Positions 18,414 to 26,756 of a stretch of DNA of 64,000 nucleotides are shown here, one piece after another. Where the stretch lies: contig NZ_CP080519.1 of assembly GCF_019468465.1 (NCBI RefSeq), positions 5,846,001 through 5,910,000 of the forward strand. The letters run 5' to 3'. Below the pieces are notes generated by a model. That model was not told the DNA's origin. It did no database searches and worked only from the letters and a program-made list of their open reading frames with translations. How positions within the stretch are numbered: the stretch's first letter is position 1; every line of letters begins with the position of its first letter. The DNA comes from Amycolatopsis sp. DSM 110486 (lineage in GTDB: Bacteria; Actinomycetota; Actinomycetes; Mycobacteriales; Pseudonocardiaceae). A program made the translations under genes and the position numbers.

Positions 18414-19688
18414 GTGTCCGTCGATTCCTGGGATCCCACCCCACGCCCCGCCTCTTACTCCGACCGCCTCGAGCTCGAACTCGAAGGCGGCATCGAGGAA
18501 GAGACGCCTGGCGGCGTGCGCCGGCCCGGGGTGATCGCGGGTGGCGCGCTGCTCGCCGTCGCTGTGGTGCTCACGGCGCTGAACCTGCGCCCGGCCATCA
18601 CGAGCGTCGGCCCGCTGCTCGCGGAGATGCGCGGCAGCCTCGGCGCGTCGGCGATCTGGGCGAGCGTGCTGACGACGTTGCCCGGCCTGTGTTTCGCCGG
18701 CGCGGGCCTCACGGCGCCGCTTCTTTCGCGCCGGTTTGGCATCGGCTCGGCGATCGGGTTCGCGCTGGCGGTGCTCACGGCCGGGCTGGTACTGCGCGTC
18801 GTCGACGGTCAGCTCGTGGTCCTCGGCGGCACCCTCGTCGCGACAGCCGGCATCGCGCTGATCAACGTCCTCATCCCCGTGGTGATCAAGGACTCCTTCC
18901 CGGCGCGCGTCGGCATGATGACCGGCGTCTACACGGCCGCGCTGCAAGGCGGCGGCGCCGCGGGGTCCGCCGCGAGCCCACCCCTGGAGACGGCGTTCGG
19001 CGGCTGGCGCCTGTCGCTCGGCTCGTGGGCCGTGCTGGGCGCGCTCGCGCTGGCCGTCTGGCTCTTCGCCACGCGCGGCACCGGCCGCGCACCCAAGCCG
19101 GCCGCGTCGACCGGCGGTGGACGGTCGCTCATGCGCAGCCCGCTCGCGTGGATCGTCACGATCTTCTTCGGCCTGCAGTCGTTCATCGCTTACGTGGTCA
19201 TGGGCTGGCTCCCGCAGGTTTTCATCGACTCCGGCGTCAGCAAGGGCGACGCCGGCCTGCTGCTGGGCCTGATCTCCGTGATCGCTGTGCCGATCAGCCT
19301 CGTCATCCCGCCCATCGCGGCACGGCAGGGCACGCAGAGCTGGTGGATCCTCGGCATGGGCCTGTGCGGCCTGGCCGGGATGGCCGGCCTGCTCGTGGCG
19401 CCGGCCGCGTCGCCGCTGCTGTGGAGCGTGCTCATCGGCATCGGCATGAGCGTCTTCTCACTCGCCCTCACCGTCATCGCCCTGCGCGCCCGCACCGGCG
19501 CCGACACCGCGCGCCTGTCCGGCATGGCCCAGGGCTACGGCTACCTGCTCGCGGCCGTCGGCCCGTTCGTCTTCGGTCTCCTCCACAACGCGACGGGCAG
19601 CTGGTCGGTGTCGCTGATCGTGCTCATCGTGGTGATGTGCGCGCAGATGTTCTTCGGCGTCCTGGCGGGGCGTCCGCGCTACGTCTGA
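18414..19688 (+). CDS. MFS transporter, CynX/NimT family
   Basis: A 424-residue membrane protein with about twelve hydrophobic segments. The family signature LTALNLRPAITSVGPLLAEM lies at the first helix, followed by GLCFAGAGLTAPLLSRRFG. A hydrophilic N-terminal tail of about 40 residues (RLELELEGGIEEETPGGVRRPG) is unusually acidic. CynX members are linked to cyanate, 2-nitroimidazole and amino-acid-like anions, and the true substrate is not evident. The GTG at 18414 is preferred over an ATG at 18393 because a -10-like GATAGT sits seven bases ahead of it. It is divergent from a GntR regulator and ends at a 22-bp hairpin. Confidence 0.87.
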   Translation: MSVDSWDPTPRPASYSDRLELELEGGIEEETPGGVRRPGVIAGGALLAVAVVLTALNLRPAITSVGPLLAEMRGSLGASAIWASVLTTLPGLCFAGAGLTAPLLSRRFGIGSAIGFALAVLTAGLVLRVVDGQLVVLGGTLVATAGIALINVLIPVVIKDSFPARVGMMTGVYTAALQGGGAAGSAASPPLETAFGGWRLSLGSWAVLGALALAVWLFATRGTGRAPKPAASTGGGRSLMRSPLAWIVTIFFGLQSFIAYVVMGWLPQVFIDSGVSKGDAGLLLGLISVIAVPISLVIPPIAARQGTQSWWILGMGLCGLAGMAGLLVAPAASPLLWSVLIGIGMSVFSLALTVIALRARTGADTARLSGMAQGYGYLLAAVGPFVFGLLHNATGSWSVSLIVLIVVMCAQMFFGVLAGRPRYV

Positions 19689-19690
19689 CC

Positions 19691-19745
19691 CGATACGCGA
19701 AAGGCCTCCCCGCTCGGTCAAAACGGGGAGGCCTTTCGCGTATCG
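19691..19745. terminator. Perfect 22-bp hairpin between convergent genes
   Basis: Arms 19691-19712 and 19724-19745 are exactly complementary, with an 11-base loop. Internal TTTC and GAAA runs give a weak T-rich side on each strand, so both the CynX-type gene and mtr can terminate here. A 22-bp perfect stem is long for a terminator. Confidence 0.85.
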
Positions 19746-19751
19746 AGATTC

Positions 19752-21146
19752 TCAGTCCAGCGGCAGGTTCAGCAGCGCGTTCTCGATCAGCTCCGGCATC
19801 GCCGGGTGGATCCAGTACTGGCCGCGCGCCATGGTGTGGGCGTCGAGGCCGAAGCTCATGGCCTGGATGAGCGGCTGGATGACCGACGAGGCCTGCGGGC
19901 CGATGATGTGCGCGCCCAGCAGCTGGCCGGTGGCGGGGTCGGCGAGGAGCTTCGCGAAGCCCGTCGTGTCCTCCATGGCCCAGCCGTAGGCGATGCCGGC
20001 GTAGTCCTGTTTGGACACGACGTAGGACACGCCGCGAGCGCGCGCGTCCTGTTCCGTCAGGCCCACCGAGGCGATCTGCGGCGAGGTGAAGATCGCGTGC
20101 GGCACGAAGCGGTGGTCGGCCTTGATGCGGTCGTCCGGGTGCAGCAGGTTGTGTTGCACCACACGGCTTTCGTGGTTCGCGACGTGCTTCAGCTCGTACG
20201 GCGACGACATGTCCCCGAGCGCGTAGATGCCCGGCACCACCGTCTCCTGGTGGTCGTCCACGGCCACGTGGCCGCTGGCCTTCGTGGTGACGCCGGTGGC
20301 CGCGACGTCGAGCACGTCGGAGTTCGGCGTACGGCCGATAGCGACCAGGATGAGGTCGCTCTCCAGCGTCTCGGCGCCCTGCGGGCCTTCGAGCTCCAGC
20401 ACCGCACCGGTGGCTTCGCGGTGCGCGCGCAGGATCTTGCGGTCACGGCGCAGGTCGAAGCGTTCCGCGGCCAGCTCGGTGAATCGGGCGCTCACGTCCT
20501 CGTCTTCGCCGCGCAGCATCGCGCCCGAGCGAAGGACCACGGTCACGTCCACGCCGAACGACGCGAACACGTGCGCGAACTCCGCCGCGATGTAGCCGCC
20601 GCCGAGGATGGTGATGCGGCGGGGCAGCGCGTCGAGCCGCATGATCGTGTCGGAGGTGTGGTAGCCGGTCTCCTCGAGGCCCGGGACGTCCGGCACGACC
20701 GGGCGCCCGCCTGCGGCGAGCACGAAGCGGTCGGCCGTGAGCACCTCGTCGGGCCGCCCGTCGGTGAAGCTGACGCGCAGCTCCTTCGTTCCGGTGAAGC
20801 GGCCTTCGCCCTGGTAGACGTCGACGTTCTTGTTGTCCTCGTGGTTCTTCCGGTACTCCGCGCCACCCGCGGCGATCGGGTCGATGCGCCCGAAGACGCG
20901 GTCGCGGATCTCGGGCCAGCGCACGCCCTTGAGCTCCTCGTCCACGCCGTAGCGGGAGCTGTGCGAAGGCGTCGCGGCCACGTCTGCGGCATAGACGAAC
21001 ATCTTGGTCGGGATGCAGCCCACGTTGAGGCACGTGCCGCCGAACGTCCCCTTCTCGACGATCGCCGTCTTCAGGTCGGCGAAGCGCGAGTCGAGGATCG
21101 AGTTCCCCGATCCGGTCCCGACGATCACCAGGTCGTAGTGCGGCAC
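19752..21146 (-). CDS. mtr: Mycothione reductase
   Basis: An NADPH-dependent flavoprotein disulfide reductase that keeps mycothiol reduced in the cytosol. The protein is 464 residues. The FAD fold is at VIVGTGSGNS, the redox-active pair is GGTCLNVGCIPTK (Cys39/Cys44), the NADPH fold is ITILGGGYIAAEFAHVFASFG, and the C-terminal catalytic base is in WIHPAMPE (His447/Glu452). GTGSGN and the start MPHYDLVIVG match Mtr rather than lipoamide dehydrogenase. M. tuberculosis Rv2855 lies in the same neighbourhood. The GTG start has GGAGGA at five to six bases. Mycothiol itself implies an actinobacterium. Confidence 0.94.
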   Translation of the reverse strand: MPHYDLVIVGTGSGNSILDSRFADLKTAIVEKGTFGGTCLNVGCIPTKMFVYAADVAATPSHSSRYGVDEELKGVRWPEIRDRVFGRIDPIAAGGAEYRKNHEDNKNVDVYQGEGRFTGTKELRVSFTDGRPDEVLTADRFVLAAGGRPVVPDVPGLEETGYHTSDTIMRLDALPRRITILGGGYIAAEFAHVFASFGVDVTVVLRSGAMLRGEDEDVSARFTELAAERFDLRRDRKILRAHREATGAVLELEGPQGAETLESDLILVAIGRTPNSDVLDVAATGVTTKASGHVAVDDHQETVVPGIYALGDMSSPYELKHVANHESRVVQHNLLHPDDRIKADHRFVPHAIFTSPQIASVGLTEQDARARGVSYVVSKQDYAGIAYGWAMEDTTGFAKLLADPATGQLLGAHIIGPQASSVIQPLIQAMSFGLDAHTMARGQYWIHPAMPELIENALLNLPLD

Positions 21147-21222
21147 AGTCTTCCTCCGAAAGCCGTAGAACGGGCGTTCCCCAGCCTAGTCAACTGCGCG
21201 GCCGCACAGGGTGTTCCCGCGA

Positions 21223-22092
21223 TCAATGCCCCGTGGCTGTGAAGTGCATCCGGTCGACCGGCGAGGTCCACGCGCCGCCCCAGCTCCAGCCGACGGCGGC
21301 GAAGTCGCGCACGACCGGTCCGCCCGCGACAACCATGCCCGGCCGCACGCGCGAGCGGTCCAGGTAGGCCGACGCCAGCTCCGGCAGTACCAGCGGTCCC
21401 TTCGTGTACGGGTTGCAGAACGGGTTCACGTCCACGGCCAGCCCGTACGCGTGGGCGGACCAATTCGTCTCGCCGCGGACGGGCCGGCAGACGAAGGCGC
21501 TCGTGTCGTTGCCGTCGCCGGTGGGTGGCGCGTCGAGCTCCTCGGGGCTGGTCACGCGCATTTCTTCGAGGGGGAACCGCTGCGCGAAGAGCTTGCCGAA
21601 CGCGGTGACGACGGCCTGCGCGCCGGTGCGGTTCACGAGCAGTTCGCCGGTGTGGGCGCGGCCGTCGAAGCCCCAGAAGGAGAGCGTGACGTAGCGCAGG
21701 TCCGTCGACTTCACCGGGCACCCGGCCTGCCAGGTGCTGCGGGCGAGCACGTCGGCGGGGACGGGGACGATCTTCGACGTGTAGGTGGTGCCGGCCGGCG
21801 GCGGCAGGAAGTCGCGCGTCGGCAGGGCGCGGTTCACCAGTTCGGGTGGAGTCGGGAGGATCTCGCCGAAGCCGTCGGAACGGCGGGGGAGCGGGCGTGC
21901 ACCCACCTGCCAGGTGACGGGCGGGGTGCTCGTCGCTGTCCGGGTTGTCGGGAGTGCCGCGCTCGTCCGGCTCGTCGCGCTCGGTGACGGCGTTCCGGGC
22001 GGGACCGAAGGTGCCGTCGGGGCCGGCGTGCTGCAGCCGACCAGCAGGAACGTGATCAGGGTGCCGGCCGCGGCCGTCGCTCTCCGTCGCAT
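21223..22092 (-). CDS. M15 family D-Ala-D-Ala carboxypeptidase-like lipoprotein
   Basis: A 289-residue exported protein with a lipobox (FLLVGC), then a Pro/Ser/Thr-rich spacer to about residue 75, then a VanY-like zinc peptidase domain. Metal ligands are suggested by HAYGLAVDVNPFCNPY (His and Asp) and by the C-terminal WGGAWTSPVDRMHF (His). It should trim peptidoglycan stem peptides or related D-amino-acid bonds at the cell surface. The substrate is unproven, since M15 members also include endolysin-like and VanX-like enzymes. The gene precedes a divergent trypsin-like protease. Confidence 0.88.
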   Translation of the reverse strand: MRRRATAAAGTLITFLLVGCSTPAPTAPSVPPGTPSPSATSRTSAALPTTRTATSTPPVTWQVGARPLPRRSDGFGEILPTPPELVNRALPTRDFLPPPAGTTYTSKIVPVPADVLARSTWQAGCPVKSTDLRYVTLSFWGFDGRAHTGELLVNRTGAQAVVTAFGKLFAQRFPLEEMRVTSPEELDAPPTGDGNDTSAFVCRPVRGETNWSAHAYGLAVDVNPFCNPYTKGPLVLPELASAYLDRSRVRPGMVVAGGPVVRDFAAVGWSWGGAWTSPVDRMHFTATGH

Positions 22093-22220
22093 GGAACCAA
22101 GCCAATCAAACGCGCTCCGTGAGCGCTGAGTCCACCCGTTCCAGTGACACCATTTCGGGCCTGCTCCGTTTAGGGTAATCGCGGCTGCTCGTTCACGCGC
22201 CGCGATCCCGCTGCCTGCTC

Positions 22221-22253
22221 TTGCCGAATGTCCTTGCTTTTGCCGAATGTCCT
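22221..22253 (+). repeat. 19-bp period direct repeat before the S1 protease gene
   Basis: TTGCCGAATGTCCT occurs at 22221-22234 and 22240-22253, and a partial third copy (TCGAATGCCGAAG) follows just before the ribosome-binding site. It may be a regulator site or a local duplication. Confidence 0.7.
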
Positions 22254-22277
22254 GGTCGAATGCCGAAGGGGAATCCC

Positions 22278-23102
22278 ATGCCCGCCAAGTTCCGCCGCCC
22301 GCTCCTTCTCGCGGCCGGGGCCCTGCTCGTGACCGCGGTGACGGTGCCGATCGCGGTCAGCACGGCGTCGGCACAGGACGCGCCCACGCCGCCCTCCGGC
22401 GCGCAGCCGCGGATCGTCGGCGGAGACGAGGCCACGCTTTCCGACCACCCGTACGCGGTGTACCTCGCCGACCAGAACGGGAACCAGTTCTGCGGCGCCG
22501 TGATCGTGAGCTCCACGGCGGTCGCGACAGCCGCGCACTGCGCGAAAGCCTTGCCCCGCACCGATGTTCGCGTTGTCGCGGGCCGCCAGGACAAGCGCAC
22601 GAGCGACGGCGTGGTGCTCACCGTGTCGCGCGAGTGGGTCGATCCGGACTTCTCCGACCCGACGAAGGGCGCCGACGTCGCGGTGCTGAGCGTGCGGGGC
22701 CAGCTGCCTTACCGGCCGGCGAGGGTGGCGTCCGCGAGCGACCGCGCGGCCTACGACACCGGCACGCAGGCCACCGTCCTCGGCTGGGGCCGCGTCGCCG
22801 ACGGCGGCGACCGCTCCGACTACCTGCGCAGCGCAGTCGTGCCGCTCGTCAGCGACTCCACGTGTAAGACGGCCTACGACACGTACGACCCGTCGAGCAT
22901 GGTCTGCGCCGGCTACCCGGACGGCGGCATCGACGCCTGCCAGGGCGACTCCGGTGGTCCCCTCGTGGTCGGCGACACCCTCATCGGCATCGTCTCCTTC
23001 GGCGACGGCTGCGCGAAGGCCGGCAAGCCCGGCGTGTACACCCGTGTGTCGACGTACGCCGACGACATCGTGGCGCAGTCGCAGGCGCGGATCCTGGGCT
23101 GA
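22278..23102 (+). CDS. Secreted trypsin-like serine protease (S1A)
   Basis: A 274-residue exported protease. A signal peptide (LLLAAGALLVTAVTVPIAVSTASAQ) is followed by a short propeptide and the activation site RIVGGD. The triad is visible: His87 (TAAHC), Asp133 (GADVAVL) and Ser225 (CQGDSGGP). The S1 pocket has Asp at the GIDAC position, so trypsin-like cleavage after Lys or Arg is expected. The cysteines are placed for disulfides (FCGAVIVSS with TAAHC; TCKTAYD with VCAGYPDG). The start at 22278 follows AAGGGG at seven bases. Actinobacterial homologs are secreted digestive proteases. It is divergent from the M15 lipoprotein. Confidence 0.95.
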   Translation: MPAKFRRPLLLAAGALLVTAVTVPIAVSTASAQDAPTPPSGAQPRIVGGDEATLSDHPYAVYLADQNGNQFCGAVIVSSTAVATAAHCAKALPRTDVRVVAGRQDKRTSDGVVLTVSREWVDPDFSDPTKGADVAVLSVRGQLPYRPARVASASDRAAYDTGTQATVLGWGRVADGGDRSDYLRSAVVPLVSDSTCKTAYDTYDPSSMVCAGYPDGGIDACQGDSGGPLVVGDTLIGIVSFGDGCAKAGKPGVYTRVSTYADDIVAQSQARILG

Positions 23103-23141
23103 GCTGTGCAGTCCCCGCCGCGGGTCCTCGGCTGAGCTGTG
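23089..23141 (+). repeat. Duplicated end of the S1 protease gene
   Basis: The last codons and stop of the protease with adjoining bases (GCGGATCCTGGGCTGAGCTGTG-like, about 23 bp) recur 33 bp later with three substitutions (ending at 23141). It looks like an old partial duplication of the 3' end. Confidence 0.7.
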
Positions 23142-23154
23142 TTAAGCAGGGGTC

Positions 23155-23607
23155 GTGACGACCCCGCACCACGCGACCGGCCCCGAACTCACCGCCGCCC
23201 AGCTCTACGCCGTCCTCCGCCTGCGCGCCGACGTGTTCGTCGTCGAGCAGGAATGCGCCTACGGCGACGTCGACGGGCGTGACCTGCTCCCGTCGACGCG
23301 GCACCTGTGGTTCACGGACTCCGCCGGCGAGGTCACGGCGTACCTGCGCGTCCTCGCCGACCCGGATGACGTCTCCCGCATCGGCCGCGTCGTCACGGCC
23401 GTTTCAGCCCGCGGTCGTGGCCTCGCGGCGTCGCTGATGGAGGCCGCGCTGGCCGGCGCGACGGGCGAGTTTGTCCTGGACGCGCAGACGTACGCCCAGG
23501 CCCTCTACGCCCGCTTCGGCTTTGTGGCCGAAGGCGACGAGTTCCTCGACGACGGCATCCCGCACATCACCATGCGCCGTGTCGCGAAGGACCCTGCCGG
23601 CTCCTAA
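23155..23607 (+). CDS. ElaA-type GNAT acetyltransferase
   Basis: A 150-residue acetyltransferase. The ElaA-like opening LTAAQLYAVLRLRADVFVVEQECAYGDVDGRDLL is diagnostic. The acetyl-CoA loop follows at VVTAVSARGRGLAASLMEAAL, then a C-terminal segment YAQALYARFGFVAEGDEFLDDGIPHITMRR. The substrate of ElaA proteins is unknown. The GTG start is preceded by AGGGG. Its stop codon shares bases with the stop of the convergent bioF gene (four-base overlap, CTAA). Confidence 0.9.
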   Translation: MTTPHHATGPELTAAQLYAVLRLRADVFVVEQECAYGDVDGRDLLPSTRHLWFTDSAGEVTAYLRVLADPDDVSRIGRVVTAVSARGRGLAASLMEAALAGATGEFVLDAQTYAQALYARFGFVAEGDEFLDDGIPHITMRRVAKDPAGS

Positions 23608-24779
23608 GAAGCCGCCCCTAGCGGTGCCGTCGCGGTGATGACCTTCACCGCGCGATCCACGTCTGCTTCGGTGAGGTCGGCGCGGACGGTGAGGCGCAGG
23701 CGCGAGATGCCGTCCGGGACGGACGGCGGGCGGAAGCAGCCGACACGGATGCCCTGGTCGGCGCAGGACTCGGCCCACGTGACGGCGGCCTCGGCGGACG
23801 GGGCCTGCACCGAGATCACCGCGGCGTCCGGGAGGCTGGCTCGCAGGCCGGCCGCCTTGAGCTGCATGGCGATGGTGCCCGCGTTTTCGGTCACCTTCGT
23901 GGGCAGCGAAGGGTCGGCCTTGAGCACGTTCAGCGCCGTCAGCGCGGCGGCGACGCTGGCGGGCGCGAGGGCGGTGTCGAAGATGAAGCTCCGCGCCGTA
24001 TCCACGAGGTGCTTGATCACGCGCCGCGGGCCGACGACGGCGCCGCCCTGGGCGCCGAGGGACTTGGACAGCGTCAGGGTGGTGACGACGTCCGGCGAGG
24101 CGGACAGACCGGCCGCGTGGACGGCGCCTCGGCCGCCTTCGCCGAGGACGCCGAAGCCGTGGGCGTCGTCGACCAGCAGGGCGGCACCCGCGCCGCGGCA
24201 GATTTCCGCGAGCTCGCCCAGCGGGGCGAGGTCGCCGTCGACGGAGAACACCGAGTCCGTGACCACGAGGGCGCGCGGCTTGCGGCGCGTGGACAGCGCG
24301 TGCTGGATCGCCGACGGCGTCGCGTGGGCCACGGCCGCCACGTCGGCGCGCGACAGGCGGCAGCCTTCGATGAGCGACGCGTGGATGTACTTGTCGGTCA
24401 CGATCGCCGATTCGGCGCCGGACAGCGCCGTCACCGCGCCGAGGTTCGCGGCGAAGCCCGAGGAGAACACCAGCGCCGCCTGGGCGCCGCAGAAGCGCGC
24501 CAGCTCGAGCTCCAGCTCGGCGTGCAGCTCGGTCGACCCGGTGACGAGCCGCGAACCCGTGGCGCCCGCGCCCCAGCGCATGGCGGCGGCCGCGGCGGCG
24601 CCGACGACGCGCTTGTCGCGGGCCAGGCCGAGGTAGTCGTTGCCGGCGAGGTCGAGCTCGTCCGTCTGCGCGGGCCGGGCCCGCAGCCGCCGCACCAAAC
24701 CCGCTTCCGCGCGCTTCTCGGCCTCGGTGTCGAGCCAGTCGAAGACGTTCTCGGGCGGCAGCTGCGGGATGGCATTCAC
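23604..24779 (-). CDS. bioF: 8-amino-7-oxononanoate synthase
   Basis: A PLP enzyme of the alpha-oxoamine synthase family that condenses pimeloyl-ACP or -CoA with L-alanine in biotin synthesis. The protein is 391 residues. DLAGNDYLGLA, GSRLVTGSTELHAELE, VDDAHGFGVLG and the Schiff-base lysine in LSKSLGAQGG (Lys239) are all visible. The GTG start at 24779 lacks a clear ribosome-binding site; GACACT seven bases upstream could be a -10 for a leaderless message. No other biotin genes adjoin it. Other family members (KBL, ALAS, serine palmitoyltransferase) are less likely from the start and motif set. Confidence 0.9.
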   Translation of the reverse strand: MNAIPQLPPENVFDWLDTEAEKRAEAGLVRRLRARPAQTDELDLAGNDYLGLARDKRVVGAAAAAAMRWGAGATGSRLVTGSTELHAELELELARFCGAQAALVFSSGFAANLGAVTALSGAESAIVTDKYIHASLIEGCRLSRADVAAVAHATPSAIQHALSTRRKPRALVVTDSVFSVDGDLAPLGELAEICRGAGAALLVDDAHGFGVLGEGGRGAVHAAGLSASPDVVTTLTLSKSLGAQGGAVVGPRRVIKHLVDTARSFIFDTALAPASVAAALTALNVLKADPSLPTKVTENAGTIAMQLKAAGLRASLPDAAVISVQAPSAEAAVTWAESCADQGIRVGCFRPPSVPDGISRLRLTVRADLTEADVDRAVKVITATAPLGAAS

Positions 24780-24833
24780 GTCCCGCAGTGTCCCACCCGT
24801 GTCACGCGCGAAACCGTGGGCCCTGCCACACAA

Positions 24834-24867
24834 AGAAAAAGCCCCGCACGAAGGCGGGGCTTTTTCT
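24834..24867. terminator. Terminator downstream of the DEAD-box gene
   Basis: Perfect 14-bp arms (24834-24847 with 24854-24867) around a six-base loop, with T5 on both strands. It lies between the end of the helicase gene and the start of bioF. Confidence 0.9.
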
Positions 24868-24878
24868 CGAACGGAAAC

Positions 24879-26405
24879 TCAGCTGTCGTAACCACGGCGC
24901 TGCGGACGACCCGGGCGCTGCGGGCGACCCGAACCGTTGCCGGACCGCCCACGGCCACCGAAGCTCGGGCGGCCTTCGCGCGAACCGTAACCACCGCGGT
25001 CGCGGTTCTCGCCGTAGCTGCGCTCACCTCGCTCGCGGCCACCGCCGAAGCCACGGCCACCGCTGCGGCGCGGCGACTCGCGGCGACGCTCGATCACCGG
25101 CTCGCCGCTCGGCTCCTGCGCACCCGTGATGCGCGAGAGCTCCGCGTCGCCCGGGCGGACCACCGTGGTCTCGGCGCGCACGCCGGCCCGGTCGGTCATC
25201 CGGCGGACGGTGCGCTTCTGGTCGTGCGTCACCAGCGTGACGACAACACCCGACGCACCAGCGCGCGCCGTGCGGCCCGCGCGGTGCAGGTAGTCCTTGT
25301 GGTCCGCGGCCGGGTCCACGTGCAGTACCAGGGAGATGTCGTCCACGTGGATGCCGCGCGCGGCGACGTCCGTGGCGACCAGCACCGGAGTGTGGCCTTC
25401 CTTGAAGTCGGCCAGCACGCGGTTGCGCTGTCCCTGGGTCTTGCCACCGTGCAGCGCCGCCGCGTGCACACCCTGCTCACGCAGCCGCTCGGTGAGGCGG
25501 TCGACGTGGTGCTTGGTGCGCACGAACATGATCGTGCGGCCCTCGCGGGCACCGATCTGCGTGACGATGTCCTGCTTGTCCTGGTGCGACACCTGGAGCA
25601 CGTGGTGGTCCATGGTGTCCACGCTCGCGGTCGACGGCGCGACCGAGTGCGTGACCGGGTCGGCGAGGTACTGCTTCACCAGCTTGTTGACGTCACCGTC
25701 GAGCGTCGCCGAGAACAGCAGCCGCTGGCCGCGCGGCGGGGTGAGGTCGAGGATCTCCCGCACCTGCGGCATGAAGCCCATGTCGGCCATCTGGTCGGCC
25801 TCGTCGAGCGCGATGAAGTTGCAGTCGCTCAGCGACGCGGTGCCCTGCCGGACGTGGTCCGACAACCGGCCCGGGGTGGCGATGAGCAGGTCGACACCAC
25901 GCGAAAGCGCGTCGGCCTGACGGGTGAAGGCCATGCCGCCGACGGCCGTGCGGCACCACAGGCCGAGCGACTTGGCGAGCGGGGTCAGCGAGTCGGCCAC
26001 CTGCATGGCCAGCTCGCGGGTCGGCACCAGCACGAGCGCGCGGGGGTGCTTCGGGCGGGCCTTGCCGCCGTTGAGCCGGGCCAGGATGGCCAGGCCGAAC
26101 GCCAGCGTCTTGCCGGAACCGGTCTGGGCGCGGCCCAGCACGTCGCGGCCCGCGAGCGCGTCGGGAATCGTCGCCGACTGGATCGGGAACGGCGAGTTGA
26201 TGCCGGCCTCCGCCAGCGCGCGCAGTAGCTCGTCGGGCAGACCGAGCTCGGCGAAGGTCTTGGTGGCCACCGTCTCGACGGTGTCGTCGCGAAGGAAGTC
26301 TTCGCGAGCCGGGCGCTGCCGCGGCTTGCGGTCGGGACGGTCCCCGCGGCCCGGCCCTGAGTGGGACGACGCAGCGGAATGGCCGGAGTTGAACGTGACT
26401 GTCAC
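24879..26405 (-). CDS. DEAD-box RNA helicase with RGG-type tail (RhlE class)
   Basis: A 508-residue ATP-dependent RNA helicase. A basic N-terminal tail leads to the Q motif (FAELGLPDELLRAL), then Walker A AQTGSGKT (93-100), PTRELA, DEAD (201-204), SAT, the TDVAARGIHVDD segment and HRAGRTARAG. The C-terminal tail from about residue 420 is Arg/Gly-rich (RRSGGRGFGGGRERGERSYG) and would bind RNA. Such helicases act in rRNA maturation, degradosome work and cold adaptation. The GTG start follows GAGAGG. A 351-bp non-coding stretch lies upstream, possibly a long regulated 5' UTR as in csdA/rhlE-type genes. Confidence 0.94.
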   Translation of the reverse strand: MTVTFNSGHSAASSHSGPGRGDRPDRKPRQRPAREDFLRDDTVETVATKTFAELGLPDELLRALAEAGINSPFPIQSATIPDALAGRDVLGRAQTGSGKTLAFGLAILARLNGGKARPKHPRALVLVPTRELAMQVADSLTPLAKSLGLWCRTAVGGMAFTRQADALSRGVDLLIATPGRLSDHVRQGTASLSDCNFIALDEADQMADMGFMPQVREILDLTPPRGQRLLFSATLDGDVNKLVKQYLADPVTHSVAPSTASVDTMDHHVLQVSHQDKQDIVTQIGAREGRTIMFVRTKHHVDRLTERLREQGVHAAALHGGKTQGQRNRVLADFKEGHTPVLVATDVAARGIHVDDISLVLHVDPAADHKDYLHRAGRTARAGASGVVVTLVTHDQKRTVRRMTDRAGVRAETTVVRPGDAELSRITGAQEPSGEPVIERRRESPRRSGGRGFGGGRERGERSYGENRDRGGYGSREGRPSFGGRGRSGNGSGRPQRPGRPQRRGYDS

Positions 26406-26756
26406 TTATGCCTCTCGGACGTGGCACGTCGCAAGGAGGCCCGGGCTGCCCGCTCGCAGGCAGGGCAAGATGGTGTGCAATGGGCTTTCACAGGGACGGA
26501 CCCGGCGCGCTCAGGAGTTCCCACCATCGAGCGCCGATGGAAATGCTTCGGATTTCACCGCGAGCCCGTCAGTGGGCTTTGGAGGCGACGGACACCAACT
26601 CATCCACGCCGCCGATTGCGGTCTGTGCTCACTGTACCGGAGCGAGGGCTTCTGCTTCACACCCAGGTGTCCGGTTGTGGGCGGCGTCGCAGTCGTGTCC
26701 TGTGCCACATCCGAATGGCCCAGCGCAGCGACGCCACCCACAGTACAGCCGGCGGA
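26406..26756. other. 351-bp stretch without a convincing gene
   Basis: The region between the RIO kinase stop and the helicase start looks less GC-rich than its surroundings and shows no convincing coding frame. It should hold the promoter and 5' UTR of the helicase gene, with a hairpin-capable GC-rich part at about 26437-26466 near the start. I could not assign promoter elements or a known RNA family. Confidence 0.5.

Noticed and set aside
19752..21146. Lipoamide dehydrogenase or glutathione reductase instead of mycothione reductase
   Set aside because: The opening MPHYDLVIVGTGSGNS, the C-terminal segment and the synteny with map and ispG fit Mtr.
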